64,000 nucleotides of DNA from Phyto melanocephala (GCA_941918925.1 OW799235.1:105975947-106039946), one strand, 5' to 3'. Shown: positions 20,497-32,296, counted from the stretch's first letter. Translations and numbers: made by a program. Notes: generated by a model not told the origin, from the sequence alone.

Positions 20497-21777
20497 TTAT
20501 ACCCGCCACCAAAAAAATGGTGGGGGTATATTCATTTTGTCATTCCGTTTGTAACACATCGAAATATCCATTTTAGACCCCTTAAAGTATATATATTCTT
20601 AATCAGGGTTTGATTTGATGACGATCTAGCTATGTCCGTCCGTCTGTTGAAAGCACGATAGAGGTCGCACCGAAAAAGCTAGGGGGCTCAAATTTTGCCA
20701 GAATCTTTCTTATAGACAAGGTTTGTTTGGTATTGAAATTTGCTAAATATATCCTTCTAATCAATGTAATTGTTGTCCCAAAAAGCTTAGGCGACACGTC
20801 CACTTTAACGCCTACCTCCCATATAACTGTTTATCTTAAATTCATGGAATTTCTCTATTGACAAAGATTTTGGGAAAATAAAGGACTATATTGAAATATC
20901 TAAGTTGTATATATTAGCAGAAACTTTATTGACACTCCTACTTTAACGCCCACTTTCATTGAAAGACTACATTTACAAAAGCATTTTAGTAGCATATCGA
21001 AGTTATAAAGCGTGGTTAAATTTTAACGGCCGATGTTGAATTTAAATAAAACACAAATTATTTAGGATATTATTATTATTTCCTTTGTAATTATAATATT
21101 TGTATGGTTCAATTATGTATTTAACAAAATATCGGCCAGATGCCACACCCCCCCACATCCTTGGCACCACTCCTCTATCTGATGGTCCAAATTTTCAATG
21201 ACAATGTTGATGCTCAATTGTTGGGAATGATGATGAGTCGAGGTTGACTGCTCTTTTGTCACACTATCAAAAAAAAAAACAGCAATGGTTCCCATTCAAC
21301 GAACTAAGAAGGCATTCACAGATTTTCTAACATTTTATACAGACCTGTTTTGCAGAAATTTAAATATTTTTTACAATTCTCCCGATTGTGGACGAATTTG
21401 AACGATTATGTTGATCAAAATAATTACGAAGTGCACAAAATGCATTTTGATTTGAACGCCCATTTTTATACAAAACCTGAAAAACTTTAAAGCGTTGCTC
21501 ATTTGCGTATTTTTCCACGGATCAAATTGAGTAAGCTTGAGATTGAGAAATGTCAAGTGAAATGCAGAAAACAAATTTAAAGACTAGGTGTAGTTCACCT
21601 TCAACATGGGCCCTTAAAATTTAACCACCCTGAACAAAGAAAGTGATACATATTTTATTATAAAGAGATCATTCCATAGCGATAAACAAAATAATAAATA
21701 TTGTGCTTTAAATGTACACAAAATTGGTGGTGGGTATAAAAGATTCGGCACAGCCGAATATAGTGCTCTTACTTGTT
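20497..21777 (+). mobile_element. HINE/DINE-1-like element, family 1 (copy B)
   Basis: Both ends are present: the TATACCCGCCACC...TGGTGG start hairpin and ATTCGGCACAGCCGAAT with CTCTTACTTGTT. The internal 292-bp tandem repeats are almost wholly deleted. The mariner-derived insert occupies 21008-21632. Confidence 0.85.
21008..21632 (-). mobile_element. Mariner-derived insert in HINE-1 copy B
   Basis: Same TIRs and position as in copy A. The left TA is kept (21006-21007); the right TA has decayed to AA. The minus strand holds the N-terminal scrap and a C-terminus reading [10 protein letters not shown]. Confidence 0.7.
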
Positions 21778-22368
21778 AAAAGTCAAAAAGGCACTTGAAA
21801 AATGAAGCTGTAATTCTTAAAATGTTTAATTGTTTATATAAAATGTTCCTTAACGTTTAGTTGTATTGCTTTTGGTGTTGGAAATACTATTGTATTTATA
21901 AGGAAATAATATGATATTTTTACACTGATTTGAGTGAAAAAACATAAAATACTAATATTAGCTACAATGTACTAGCAATATTATACAGTGGTGGTAAAAT
22001 AATTCATTTGAAACTTTCTAAGTAAATTTGGAATATGTACAATAAAATTATTTATAAACTAGCCTCAAAATTATGTTTGTATTGTATTTTTTAAGAATAA
22101 ATTTTGATATCATTGTTAGTTAAAAATTGATAACTTACTATTACTAATGCAATTTCTTTTATATGTATGCATTCTTCTACTGTGCTTGTGTATGCATTTA
22201 TTTCTTATCAACTTTCTTGTACCATAGTAAATATCATTTAATTTTTAGTTTTTTATTTTTTATATTCTGTTTAAAATTATGAAAAAAGAACTTTTTATCT
22301 TGATTCAGGTATCAAACCAAATTTTATAAAAATTCATCCAATAGTTTTTGAGAAAATTGAGTTCAGGA

Positions 22369-22399
<31 letters not shown>

Positions 22400-22440
22400 A
22401 ATTATAGAAAGTGGTGTTTTGTATTGCAGATCGTTGACTA

Positions 22441-24450
22441 TTATTATTATTATTATTATTATTTATTAATAGATGTTTATAACATTTTCTTTTATAATTA
22501 TACTATAAGTTTACAAATTCATTATTAAAGTTATAAATCTATATATGGCATAACATAGTTGTTGTGAGCCAGATTGACAAAAGACAAATTTTTATTCAGT
22601 TTGTATATATATTACAAAGTATTACAATATTATGAAGTTTCCAATAAATCTAGGATTATACATCATACTCATTTATAATTAAGTTACGGTATTTTAAGGA
22701 TAATTCAATATACTTGTAAAGTGTGTAAAAATTATTGCCATTAAGGATATCAATTATTTCATTTATACATAAATTTGTTTTATTAAATAATGTTTTTCTT
22801 AGATTATTATAAATTGGACAGACACCCAAAAAGTGGAAAGTGTCCTCAACTTGATTCAAGTTGCATATTGTGCATAAAGTAGTTGTGTTATTACTAAATG
22901 GTTTGCCGTTCAAGTTCAGTAATCCCCCTCTTGCCTTTATAAGTAAACAGGTAGCACGTGAAGAAAGATTGGAAGATAATGGGGTAAAATTATAATTAAG
23001 TTGCGAATACATATCGTGATGTTGAGAATTCATAGCTTGCAAAATATTGTCATCACGTTCTTTTGTTTTTAATAAATGAATAACGGTTTTCCACTGCGTG
23101 CAAAGTGGCCGATTGTTAGGGAGAGTCAGATGCAAATTTTGACACAAATTATTCCATTCTTTAGCCCAGAAAATGTTTTGCGATAAAACAGCTTCAGCAA
23201 GGATGCGTGGTAGTCTATTCGAACTCATTCCGAAAACTTTATTTAAATAGCAGAGGTGAAGTTTTAATGTTGTAGAGTAAAGAGAATCCAGTCCGGTTTC
23301 AAGATATAGCATATAGTTTGGAGTGGTAGTTGGGAGGTATAGCATTTTTTTAATGAAGAATCTGAACAATTTTTCAACCAACTCGTATTTTATAAAACCC
23401 CAGACCTGTGCACCATACAACATTATGGAACGGGAAGCAGCATAGAAAATTTTGAGTTTGTTTTTATTTGAGATATTCGGATTATTTATATATTTTGTCC
23501 ATGTTGTATTAATAGCTAATTTCGATGTAACTAATTTATTTTTTAAATAAGTATTAACAGATAGATTGTAGGTTATATCAAATCCCAAATATTTATAACT
23601 ATTTACTATCTCAATGTCATCATTACCATATTTAAATGCTAAACGACTAGAGATTCTTGGACCAGATCGCATTACCATAATTTTAGATTTGCTAATATTT
23701 ACTTTTAATTTCCATGTTACGCAGTAATTATACAAAGCATCAATCATTTTTTGGAGTCCAAATGGTGAGTCAGATAATATAACTATATCGTCGGCATAAA
23801 GTAAGATTTTGACAGTAGTGTTGGCAACGGTAACCCCCCCGGGTAGAACATTTACCAGGTCATCTACATATAGTGAAAACAAAAGTGGGCTCAAAATGCA
23901 ACCTTGCTTTACACCAATGTTAAAAGAAAATGGATCCGATAAGGAGCTGCCATCCCATACGCGACTAGTGGTATTTCTGTACGAGTTTTGTAATACTCTA
24001 ATTATTTTAGATGACAATCCAATACAAGAGAGTTTGTAAAATAGGCTATTTCTTGGAATCGTGTCAAAAGCGCTCGAAAAATCTACAAAGAAAGCATAAA
24101 TATTTTTCCCAGTCTGCTTGTTTAAACTAACGATGTTGACGAAGTTGAATATGTTGTCTACAGTTGAATAGTTCTTTCTGAAACCAGCTTGGTATTCGTT
24201 TAAAATATTATTTTGATCAATCCATTCACTAATTCTGTTCAGTAAAATAGAATTGAATATTTTGCAGCTTGTATTAATAAGCGATAATCCACGATAATTG
24301 GCAGCTATATTTGGATCACCCTTTTTATGCAGAGGTATTAGTATGGATTCGCAGAAGGTGGAGGGGATAGTCTCATGTAAAAATATCTTATTATATACAG
24401 ATAAAAGCTCCTTTATAAAGCACATTGGTGCATATTTATAAAACTCATAT
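22441..24450 (-). mobile_element. 5'-truncated non-LTR (LINE) retrotransposon with 12-bp TSD
   Basis: The 2010-bp insertion is flanked by the identical 12-mer GATCGTTGACTA (22429-22440 and 24451-24462). Its 3' end (left side here) is a (TAA)n tail seen as TTATTATT on the plus strand at 22441-22463. The coding frame is open right to the 5' break (EFYKYAP before the first Met), which shows 5' truncation during target-primed reverse transcription. A perfect duplication and an intact frame imply a recent event. Confidence 0.9.
22656..24425 (-). CDS. Reverse transcriptase (ORF2 C-terminal part) of the non-LTR element
   Basis: This 589-codon uninterrupted frame has RT blocks in order: ILIPLHKKGDPNIAANYRGL (residues 28-47), motif A FFVDFSSAFD (112-121), motif B GVKQGCILSPLLFSLYVDDL (171-190), and catalytic YADD (210-213). 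A long C-terminal region ends with a Cys/His knuckle, CTICN...HFLGVC. The protein would copy the element's RNA into DNA at the nicked target. The APE endonuclease and ORF1 are absent through 5' truncation, and the start Met is internal to the original frame. No RNase H is seen. Clade unclear (I/Jockey-like by the (TAA)n tail and knuckle). Dead as an autonomous unit, but evidence for an active source element. Confidence 0.9.
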   Translation of the reverse strand: MCFIKELLSVYNKIFLHETIPSTFCESILIPLHKKGDPNIAANYRGLSLINTSCKIFNSILLNRISEWIDQNNILNEYQAGFRKNYSTVDNIFNFVNIVSLNKQTGKNIYAFFVDFSSAFDTIPRNSLFYKLSCIGLSSKIIRVLQNSYRNTTSRVWDGSSLSDPFSFNIGVKQGCILSPLLFSLYVDDLVNVLPGGVTVANTTVKILLYADDIVILSDSPFGLQKMIDALYNYCVTWKLKVNISKSKIMVMRSGPRISSRLAFKYGNDDIEIVNSYKYLGFDITYNLSVNTYLKNKLVTSKLAINTTWTKYINNPNISNKNKLKIFYAASRSIMLYGAQVWGFIKYELVEKLFRFFIKKMLYLPTTTPNYMLYLETGLDSLYSTTLKLHLCYLNKVFGMSSNRLPRILAEAVLSQNIFWAKEWNNLCQNLHLTLPNNRPLCTQWKTVIHLLKTKERDDNILQAMNSQHHDMYSQLNYNFTPLSSNLSSRATCLLIKARGGLLNLNGKPFSNNTTTLCTICNLNQVEDTFHFLGVCPIYNNLRKTLFNKTNLCINEIIDILNGNNFYTLYKYIELSLKYRNLIINEYDV

Positions 24451-25209
24451 GATCGTTGACTACATACATTTCTAAAAATTTTTTTAAAAAAATATTTAAT
24501 ACACAGAAAATTTTTTTATATAAATTTATTATAAATCGGCTACAATTAAAATCAATTGATTGATTTGATTTTTGTTTTTGATGTATAGATTGTAAAAAAA
24601 ATTCTAATAAATACTTCGATCGCGTTTAAATGCTTATATTAACCCTCTGTAGTTTGATGGCAAGGTTTACCCAAAAAAAAAAGATACAAATGGATGTCAC
24701 TTATTCGACTCAAACGCTAATACTTTCACACCCATGATGATAAAAATTTTAAAAGTGTGTTGGGTGGACTAATTAGCTGACCACCACTGCATATGACAAT
24801 ATGTTTCTCATTGTTGTAAATGAGCACTGTATATTTCTACAACAGTATGATTAACTTAAAATGCAATAATTTTGATATGAAATAATTTTACTGAAAACTA
24901 GTTATTTTTTGATAAATTTGTTGTTGCAAATTATAAATTTTCTATTTATGAGAGAATTACGATAAATCATTATTTAATGAAAATTGTCAATAAATCCCCT
25001 CTATCTATAAGAATGTGTCGACAAAATTTTTATTTTTTAACAAAACTAATATTGAAGCATTGCTGTCGCATACAAATATTGCAAAACATATGCACAATAT
25101 ATTATGTATAATATTACACGTTTAATCTCCGTTACCAATTACTAATATTTGGCTTAAAAAGGGATTAAGAATCTTATCGGATTAGTGTAAACAAACAAAT
25201 GTAATAACA

Positions 25210-27009
25210 TCTAAGAGAGCTATATTCAGCCTTATCGATTCTTTTAATACCCTTCACTATTATGTACGTAGGTGTAATGAGCACATTATAAGCAACATAT
25301 TTTGATTTATTATTGCCGACGCCATTTTTGATTTTGAATATTCACATAAGTAGATAACTGTATTCTACTAGTCAAGCTCTTTAATTTGATTTAAGAAAAT
25401 GTCCGCCATTTTATTTTAGACGCCATATAGGATTTTAATGTTTTTTTACAGTTTATTGTTTTTTACTGGTCAAGTACATTCATTTGATGCCAAAATTGAG
25501 GGTGTTGAAGAGGAAAAATCCGTAATTACTCTATTTGACCCATATATCCGCAATTTTGTTTAGTATGCTATCTTGGATTTTAACTTTTTTATTGTTTGCC
25601 ATATTCTATTGGTTAAGCCCTTTTATTTAATATCAATATTGAAGGAGATTTGATTTAAATTTATTATACTCTATTTTGTAGTGACGTTCATCGATTGTTT
25701 AAAACTTTAAATAGTGTATTGCGTTTGGCGAGTCAAGCTCTTTTTTTGATACCAAGAGTGATAAGAATAAGGTCATGTAGATTTTTGGGTTGAAGAGAAA
25801 TTTTACAGCGGATGCTGCTGTGACATGGTTGGGTGGGCAAAATGTGAGTAAACACCTGACTCTCGTGAATTCTTTGTGTGGTGGAGTTTGTTATAGAATT
25901 TGATGTATTAGTTTTTGTTATATTTTTCTGTTAGTTTTATGAGCGGATGCGTGGCCAGTGAGAGGTTTGGAACCCTCCTGTGCTATCGCCATGAACAGGC
26001 TAGCCGGAAACCTCACAGGGCCAAAACTGTTCGTAACATAAAATACCAACCAACAGGTGCCTCTAAACTGAAAAAAAAACGGATTTTTATTAATAAATTT
26101 AAGAAAAACAACGAAGCAGTTTTATTTTGGTTCTTATATCTTGTATAGTTTCAAACGAATTTGTGATTTTTCTCCAGAAATTATTTTCGAGTATACAGCA
26201 TGTAATTTGGTGTCTTTAGTGAGCCCAAAAATTATTTAGAAGCTTTAAAAAATTATATATTTTTTCAAAAAATTTTTGCCTATAACTTAAACGAGTGAGC
26301 GATTTATCCAACATTTTTTATGAATATCGTTAAAGTCATAATATATCTGTAAATAGTAACAACTGGACTGGAATATGTTAAATTTTGTGTTAAAAATATC
26401 GGAAAATATAGAGGCAGTCTTGTTTATTTGCTCATATCTTTGAAAGTTATGTAGCGAATGTGTTTAATTTATACAAAGAGGTCTGAAAAATAAAGTGGTT
26501 GCTTGTAAAAGTTAATTTTACCCAACAAACACGGATGGACATTGCTCAACGCTTCTCTATTCATAAGCTTTCAGAAAATATGTATTTTATTGTGTCTGTT
26601 TTTATTGATTTTCAGGAAAGCACTTTTAAATTTTTGTGATGATTTTTATAAATTTAATTTTTTTTAGAATACGAATTTTATCGTATATTAATTGAAAAGC
26701 ATATCGGTTAACCTATAATTAGTAAAACTATAAGTTAAGATAAGTTATTATTCCAAATGATATTGTTTGTTAAAAAAATATAGACCATAGGTTACTACGC
26801 TATAACTTCTTGTAACGTTGTACGAAATAGTGGAAAATTCGCCTGTATGTGTTAATATTTATGTAGACTTAAGCTATTCTTTTATGCCACAGATATATCG
26901 TCGTTCGTAAATTATTGAATTCTATGTGACATATAAAATCTATACATATAGAACACATTAATTTACGAACGGCGATATGTATACTCTAACACCACTGGTG
27001 AAGGGTAGA
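25210..27009 (-). mobile_element. HINE family 3 (copy 3b, minus half)
   Basis: The left edge carries an eroded terminal hairpin (TAAGAGAGCTATATTCAGCC) then AATACCCTTCACTATTATG. The right edge is CACCACTGGTGAAGGGTAGA, the inverted 5' start. Inverted AACACGGATGGACA and AAGCTTTCAGAAAATATG cores lie at about 26525-26585. Confidence 0.65.
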
Positions 27010-27908
27010 AAAACAGATTTCGGAAACAAAAGCTGTCAATAAATATTAGCTAGTATTTATATGTGAGAAATTGAAAAAAACCGGATTTGGATTTTTTAAT
27101 ATATTACGTTTCTTATGCTCCTAAGTAATTTTTGGATACGATAAAGACACCAAATTACAGTCTCAAAAATTATTCCTTCGAAAAAAACTAGCGAATTAGA
27201 GTGATCAGTTTGAGACATAAGGCACCATAGCAATTGTATGCTTCAGGGGTGTTTAGTAAAATTACAAACGGTTTTGTCAGCTTCTATACAACCGAGAAGG
27301 CTAATGCGAGTATGAATGGGCTTGACAAGTAGAATTTTATACGCTATAAATTTATAAATTTATATATGGGTCAAATCTAGTATTAAAAAAATGTACCCCT
27401 TTTAACCCCACAATATTGGTATCTAATAAAAGGGCTTCACCATTGCAATGCAATTAACTATAAAGAAAAAACGATGGCAATGTATTAAAAAATGTGCCCC
27501 TTTAACCCACTCAATATTTGTGTCTAATAAAAGAACTCACCATTAGAATACAATTAGCTATAAAAAACGATGGTGACTGCAATAAAAAGCCGGATGGGTC
27601 AAATATAGTAATTATGGCTTTGTCCCCTTTAACCCTTACAACATTGAAATGGCGTGACTAGTATAATACAGTAAACTATAAGAAACCCAATCAATAACGT
27701 TATCAAATAAAACAGTTAACTATGAAAAAATTAAAAATCAAAGATGACGTCGGAAATACTAAAACAAAATTTCGTATAACAAATCAAAATTGTGTCTAAA
27801 TATGGAATCTAAGCTATGCTTTATCATTATATGGTCATTATACCCATGTATATTATGGTGAAGGGTATAACCAGATTCGGCACGAGCGAATACAGCTCTC
27901 TTACTTAT
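27010..27908 (+). mobile_element. HINE family 3 (plus half, 5' truncated)
   Basis: The sequence ends TATGGTGAAGGGTATAACCA with the hairpin ATTCGGCACGAGCGAAT and CTCTCTTACTTATT. Its interior is the reverse complement of family-3 interiors elsewhere (ATGGGTCAAAT, AAAAGGGCTTCACC). Together with 25210-27009 it makes an inverted pair joined at the 5' sides. Confidence 0.6.
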
Positions 27909-28342
27909 TGTATCACTTTAATTTTACAGATAATTGTTTTTTTTTTTAATTTCTCAGCCACGCCTTAGGTAACTTAAATATGCAACAAAAACTATACCCA
28001 TACAAGGTAAGTATGTAGTAGTGCAACATCCATTACAAACTTAAAGATGTAACGTTCTAAATAACCTTGACCCCTTTGTAGGTTGCGTGCACACATTTAA
28101 GCTTTTATTAAAAAATTTTTGCACACAATTTATTAACGCTCATAATTACAGTACAGGTACTCCTTTTATATTACGGTTTTCTGCAAAATGATTTAATTTT
28201 AACACAAAAGCCAAACTGCGGAAATCTCTCATAGCAAGGTGTTTTTACAACATGATAATATAACTCTTATAAATTTTAATATTTTTCAAACGTATGTATG
28301 TATATGTAAATACACATATAAAAATTATTTAATAATTAATAT

Positions 28343-28746
28343 GCTTAATATGCAAACCTGCTAACTCCCTTTTAGCAAATTTTACAGTAAAGAAAATAAC
28401 TTCTTATGTGTATTTTATATTTGAGAGGAAAACCTAAAATAATGTTGGTTTATTTTATGATATTTTTCATGTATTAATACAATCTACAAAAATAAAAAAA
28501 AAATAAGACAAATTGAAGTTAGTAATAAACACTGAACTAATAATGTACTGGATTTAGCAGTTTTTCTTACAAATTTTTTTCTGTGAAAGGATTAAGCAGT
28601 TTTTCTTATCAAACCTTTTTACACACTTCAAGACTTAAATTGAAGAAAAACTACATGCTGGTCGATGAGGCATAAATTTCTCTACTACACGGCATCAAAA
28701 TCTCAATTTACTTAAAAAGTAGATTTAGCAGGTTTGCATATTAAGC
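28343..28746. mobile_element. MITE with 22-bp perfect TIRs
   Basis: Position 28343-28364 reads GCTTAATATGCAAACCTGCT plus AA, and 28725-28746 is its exact reverse complement. The 404-bp element is non-coding. Inside are two direct copies of AGCAGTTTTTCTTA (about 28557 and 28598). Target duplication is not clear. Confidence 0.75.
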
Positions 28747-29635
28747 CGACGATATACAAATAACCTAAATGTAATATTTCAAAATAATTTACATATATTA
28801 TTGTATACAAAAATAATATATTTTTTTTTTACAAATTTATCGAATTTACAAATTAATATCTAAAAAAATCTAATAATAAAATATAATAATAGCCTGAAAT
28901 TTATGAAACCGGTTATGTATAAGGTTAACTAAAAACCGTAAAAATACAATTGCTTTGTATGCTATTAAAAACTATTATTTATATAAAATACCAGAATTTC
29001 AAATAAAATGTGTCATACTTCAAATAAAGTAAATAAGTAGTTTATAAGTACCGACATATTGTTGAAATATTTAATTAACTTTAGTTGGTTTCATCTGTAT
29101 TTAACAAATAAATAATGCACATTAGGTACATAAATAAGTTTTTATCAGCATGGTTAAATAAATTGCACACTTAGATTAGAAATTGAAAAAATTATATAAT
29201 AAAAATGTTAATTTTTTTGCACTCAAAATCTTTAAATATTTGCAAGAAGTATATAAGTACAAGGCTAAATAATAAATATTATTTCTATTAAACACAACCT
29301 TAGACACTGCATTTTAGATTAATATTTGAAAATACATACTAATATTTGGCATTTAACCCATATAATCAATTATTATTAAGTTAATATGATGATAATCAAA
29401 TATTAATAATAATGACAAGAATAAGACTCTTATTTAAACTTTATTACGGCAACTAAAATTGTAACAAATTCGCCTTAAGTAAGTATTTTCATACATATTT
29501 ATTCATCAAATAATCGCAGTTCGGAGAGATTTCAATTGTTTTTGAAGTTTGACATTTGAAATAAATGATTGAAGATGGAGAATTGTTTTTTATCTATGGG
29601 CTTTGACAGCTGAAGTTTGAAATAAGTAAAGAAAA
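28747..29635. other. Nothing recognised
   Basis: Very AT-rich, without ORFs or repeat landmarks. The stretch 27909-28342 is similar. Confidence 0.4.
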
Positions 29636-30125
29636 AACAAGTAAAGCACTATATTTAGCTGTGCCGAATCTTTTCTACCAACCAATTTTGCGTACTTTTA
29701 TAGCACAAAATGTATTATTTTGTTATTAACAGTAATCGCTATGAAATAATATCTGAAATATGAATCACTTTCTTTGTATAACCTAAATATGCTAGTAATA
29801 TGTTTTCGTAAATTTAGTATTTTAATAAAAGTGGGCGCTAAAGTAGAATGTAGTTTCTGCTAATAAATAAAACTGAGATTTTTCAATATAGTTCTTTATT
29901 CCTCCAAAAAATTTGTCCATATAGAAAATATATGAATTTAGGATAAACCGTTATATGGGAGGTAGGCGTAAAAGTGGGCGTGTCACCTAAACAATGATAA
30001 AAATGACATTGACTAGAAGGATATCTGCAGCAAATTTCATCATCATACCTCAAATTTTCTCGGTTTTGTAAGCTTTTTAAATTCATTAACAGTAGATAAC
30101 GTGAAAAGTGGGCATTATAGTAAAA

Positions 30126-30664
30126 CATTACTATTGCTTAACTATTGTTAAACCAAAGTTATAATATAGTTTAACTAAGGAGGAGATACAATTTCACTTT
30201 GACTTAGGGTTATATGTATCTTAACTTAAGTTTAACAAAGGTTTTCCTTTACTATTGCTTAACTTTTTTTAAACTAAAGTTAAACTATAGTTTAACCAGT
30301 TATAATATAGTTTAACTAAGGATAAGATACAATTTCACTTTGACTTTGGGTTACCTGTATCTCAACTCAAGTTTAACAAAGGTTTTACTTTACTATTGCT
30401 TAACTATTGTTAAACCAAAGTTTAAGTATAGCTTAACCAACATTATAATATAGTTTAATTAAAGATGAAGATACAATTTCACTTTGACTTAGGGTTAACT
30501 GTAACTTAACTTAAGTTTAACAAAGGTTTTACTTTACTATTGCTTAAAGTTTACCTATAGCTTAACCAAAATTATAATATAGTTTAACTAAAGACGAGAT
30601 ACAATTTCACTTTGATTTAGGGTTAACTGTAACTTAATTTACTTAGATTAACAAAGGTTTTACT
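30126..30664 (+). repeat. Tandem array, about 120-145 bp unit rich in GTTTAAC
   Basis: Units start with TTACTATTGCTTAACT at about 30128, 30250, 30390 and 30532. Each holds TTTAACTAAGG, GATACAATTTCACTTTGACT and TTAAGTTTAACAAAGGTTTT. Roughly four imperfect copies within the sequence that splits HINE copy G. Confidence 0.8.
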
Positions 30665-31019
30665 AGAGATAAAAAAGAAATGAAGTTGTAGGTCTTAATA
30701 TAAAATAATAATTTTTTATTTAATCTATTTCACTGGTTTACAGCCAAAAAATACCAAGAACGCCACATGCCTAGATAAGTTAATTGGGACCTCCTGAACA
30801 CGAAAAACGTTGTAATTTTTTTTTCTAACTACCGTTTTTTAGATAACGGTACTTTTGTGTTTTTCGGTGTATGGTCTCACTCAAACCCTTGTGGAGCCCA
30901 ACTGAAAAGTCTGATCAAGATAAGTGGCATATCGTTAGAAAGGTAATTAAATTCCTTTTCCGTCGATATGCTGAAAATTTCTATCTGATAAGAAATGGCT
31001 GAGTTATGGCACCTCAAAG

Positions 31020-31392
31020 TTCAAAATTTGCCTATTTTTTACGTTTTTTTCAAAATTTTTCATTTTTACTTCGTTTTTTTTCTACGTTATAGTAAATAAT
31101 ATAAAAAATAAATAAATAAAATAAAAAATAAAGTTTTGATTAAGGATTTTGTGGAACGACAATATTTTCATCTTCATTGCTTCATTTGCCTATTTTTAAC
31201 GTTTTTTTTCAAAATTTTTCATATTTACTTCGTTTTTTTTCTACGTTATAGTAAAGATCTGGAATGTTTTATTTTTTTACCAAATAGCTTATTTAATTAC
31301 CAACATTTTAAGCGTAATTTGAAAAAAATCGGATGAAAAATAAAGTTTTTATAAAGGATTTTGTGGAACGACAATATTTTCATCTTCATTGC
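31020..31392 (+). repeat. Imperfect tandem duplication, about 160-200 bp
   Basis: The block ACTTCGTTTTTTTTCTACGT plus TATAGTAAA occurs at about 31067 and 31226. The block AAGGATTTTGTGGAACGACA followed by ATATTTTCATCTTCATTGCT occurs at about 31142 and 31353. Function unknown. Confidence 0.75.
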
Positions 31393-31504
31393 TCATACAC
31401 TACATATATTCGGCGTCCATCAGTTTTTGGAATTTTAATTTAATTTTTTTAATTTACGCCGTAATATATTTATATATATATATATAACTTATATATATAT
31501 ATAT

Positions 31505-31802
31505 AACTATTTTTTGCTTTTTAATAAAAAGTTTTCTTTTTAAATTAAAAACAAATTTACTTTTTTTTGTTTTGCTGTGGTATCCCGGGACATTAAAAAA
31601 TAAATCTCGCATTTCCGGGAAACAAAAATGTTGGGAAAAAAAACCCTAGCTGCAAGAGAACGAAAAGTGGTGGTGTTTATAAAGGATTCGGCACAGCCGA
31701 ATATAGTGCTCTTACTTGTTTAATTTCCCGGGATCCCGCAGCAAAACAAATTTTTTTTAATTAATAAAAAACTTTTTATTAAAAAGCATAAAATAGTTTA
31801 TA
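31505..31802. repeat. Long imperfect inverted repeat around a HINE 3' end
   Basis: The arm at 31505-31591 (ACTATTTTTTGCTTTTTAAT through TATCCCGGGA) is the reverse complement, with differences, of 31724-31800 (TCCCGGGATCCCGCAGC through CATAAAATAGT). The space between holds a 3'-terminal HINE fragment at about 31660-31721 (hairpin ATTCGGCACAGCCGAAT, CTTACTTGTT). Probably an unclassified TIR element carrying captured HINE sequence. Confidence 0.65.
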
Positions 31803-32294
31803 TAGATGCTTTAATATAGTCCCTTATTATTCCAAAATGTTTATTCATAAAGAAATTATATGAATTTGAGGTAAAAAGTTATATGGAAGGTGGGCGTAAA
31901 AGTGGGCGTGTCACATTTATTTGTTACAAGCATTTGACCAAAAAGCAATGTTTGCAAAATTTTAGAATTGTCCATTTAATTTTGTTGGTTTTATGACGTT
32001 TTTGTTTTTATATATACCGAAAAATACAATTTGCGGTATACATTTTCGTAACTTTGATCTATAAATCCTTTCCTAATGCATAGATTAAAGCAATTTTCGG
32101 GAAAAAATATTGCTTTTACTCAGGAAATATATATTTGAAGTTCCATGACTCTACGTTAATGCGTTTGGAGACAATTTCATTTTATTCGATGTTCGAAGGA
32201 GACGGTTTTTTCGATCTACTCTTGCATTACGAGCTATAACTCACTTCCTTCAGTTTTAAATTTCGTACAAAATTCAAAATAAGGGTAAAAAATA

Positions 32295-32296
<2 letters not shown>

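Larger units (their letters stand above)
21984..24791. mobile_element. Tc1/mariner-type TIR element split by a non-LTR insertion
   Basis: The left end TACAGTGGTGGTAAAATAAT mirrors the right end (inverted, TGCAGTGGTGGTCAGCTAAT). TA flanks both sides (21982-21983, 24792-24793). Subtracting the 2022-bp insertion and duplication leaves about 790 bp with no transposase, so it is a non-autonomous relic. The left part contains a (GACA)n run at about 22370-22396. Confidence 0.65.
29636..32252 (-). mobile_element. HINE family 1 (copy G), split, lacking the mariner insert
   Basis: The 3' part is 29636-30125: inverted terminus AACAAGTAAAGCAC, hairpin AGCTGTGCCGAATC, then TAAAAGTGGGCGCTAAAGTA. The 5' part is 31803-32252: TTTAATATAGTCCCTTATTA, GGGCGTAAAAGTGGGCGTGT, ending CGAGCTATAACTCACTTCCT. 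About 1.68 kb of unrelated sequence interrupts it, and the 5' terminal hairpin is missing. At 29777-29778 a single TA replaces the mariner insert found in copies A-F. Confidence 0.75.

Noticed and set aside
31472..31508. TATATATA runs as TATA boxes or origin-like sequence
   Set aside because: Simple AT repeat with no associated promoter or transcript evidence.
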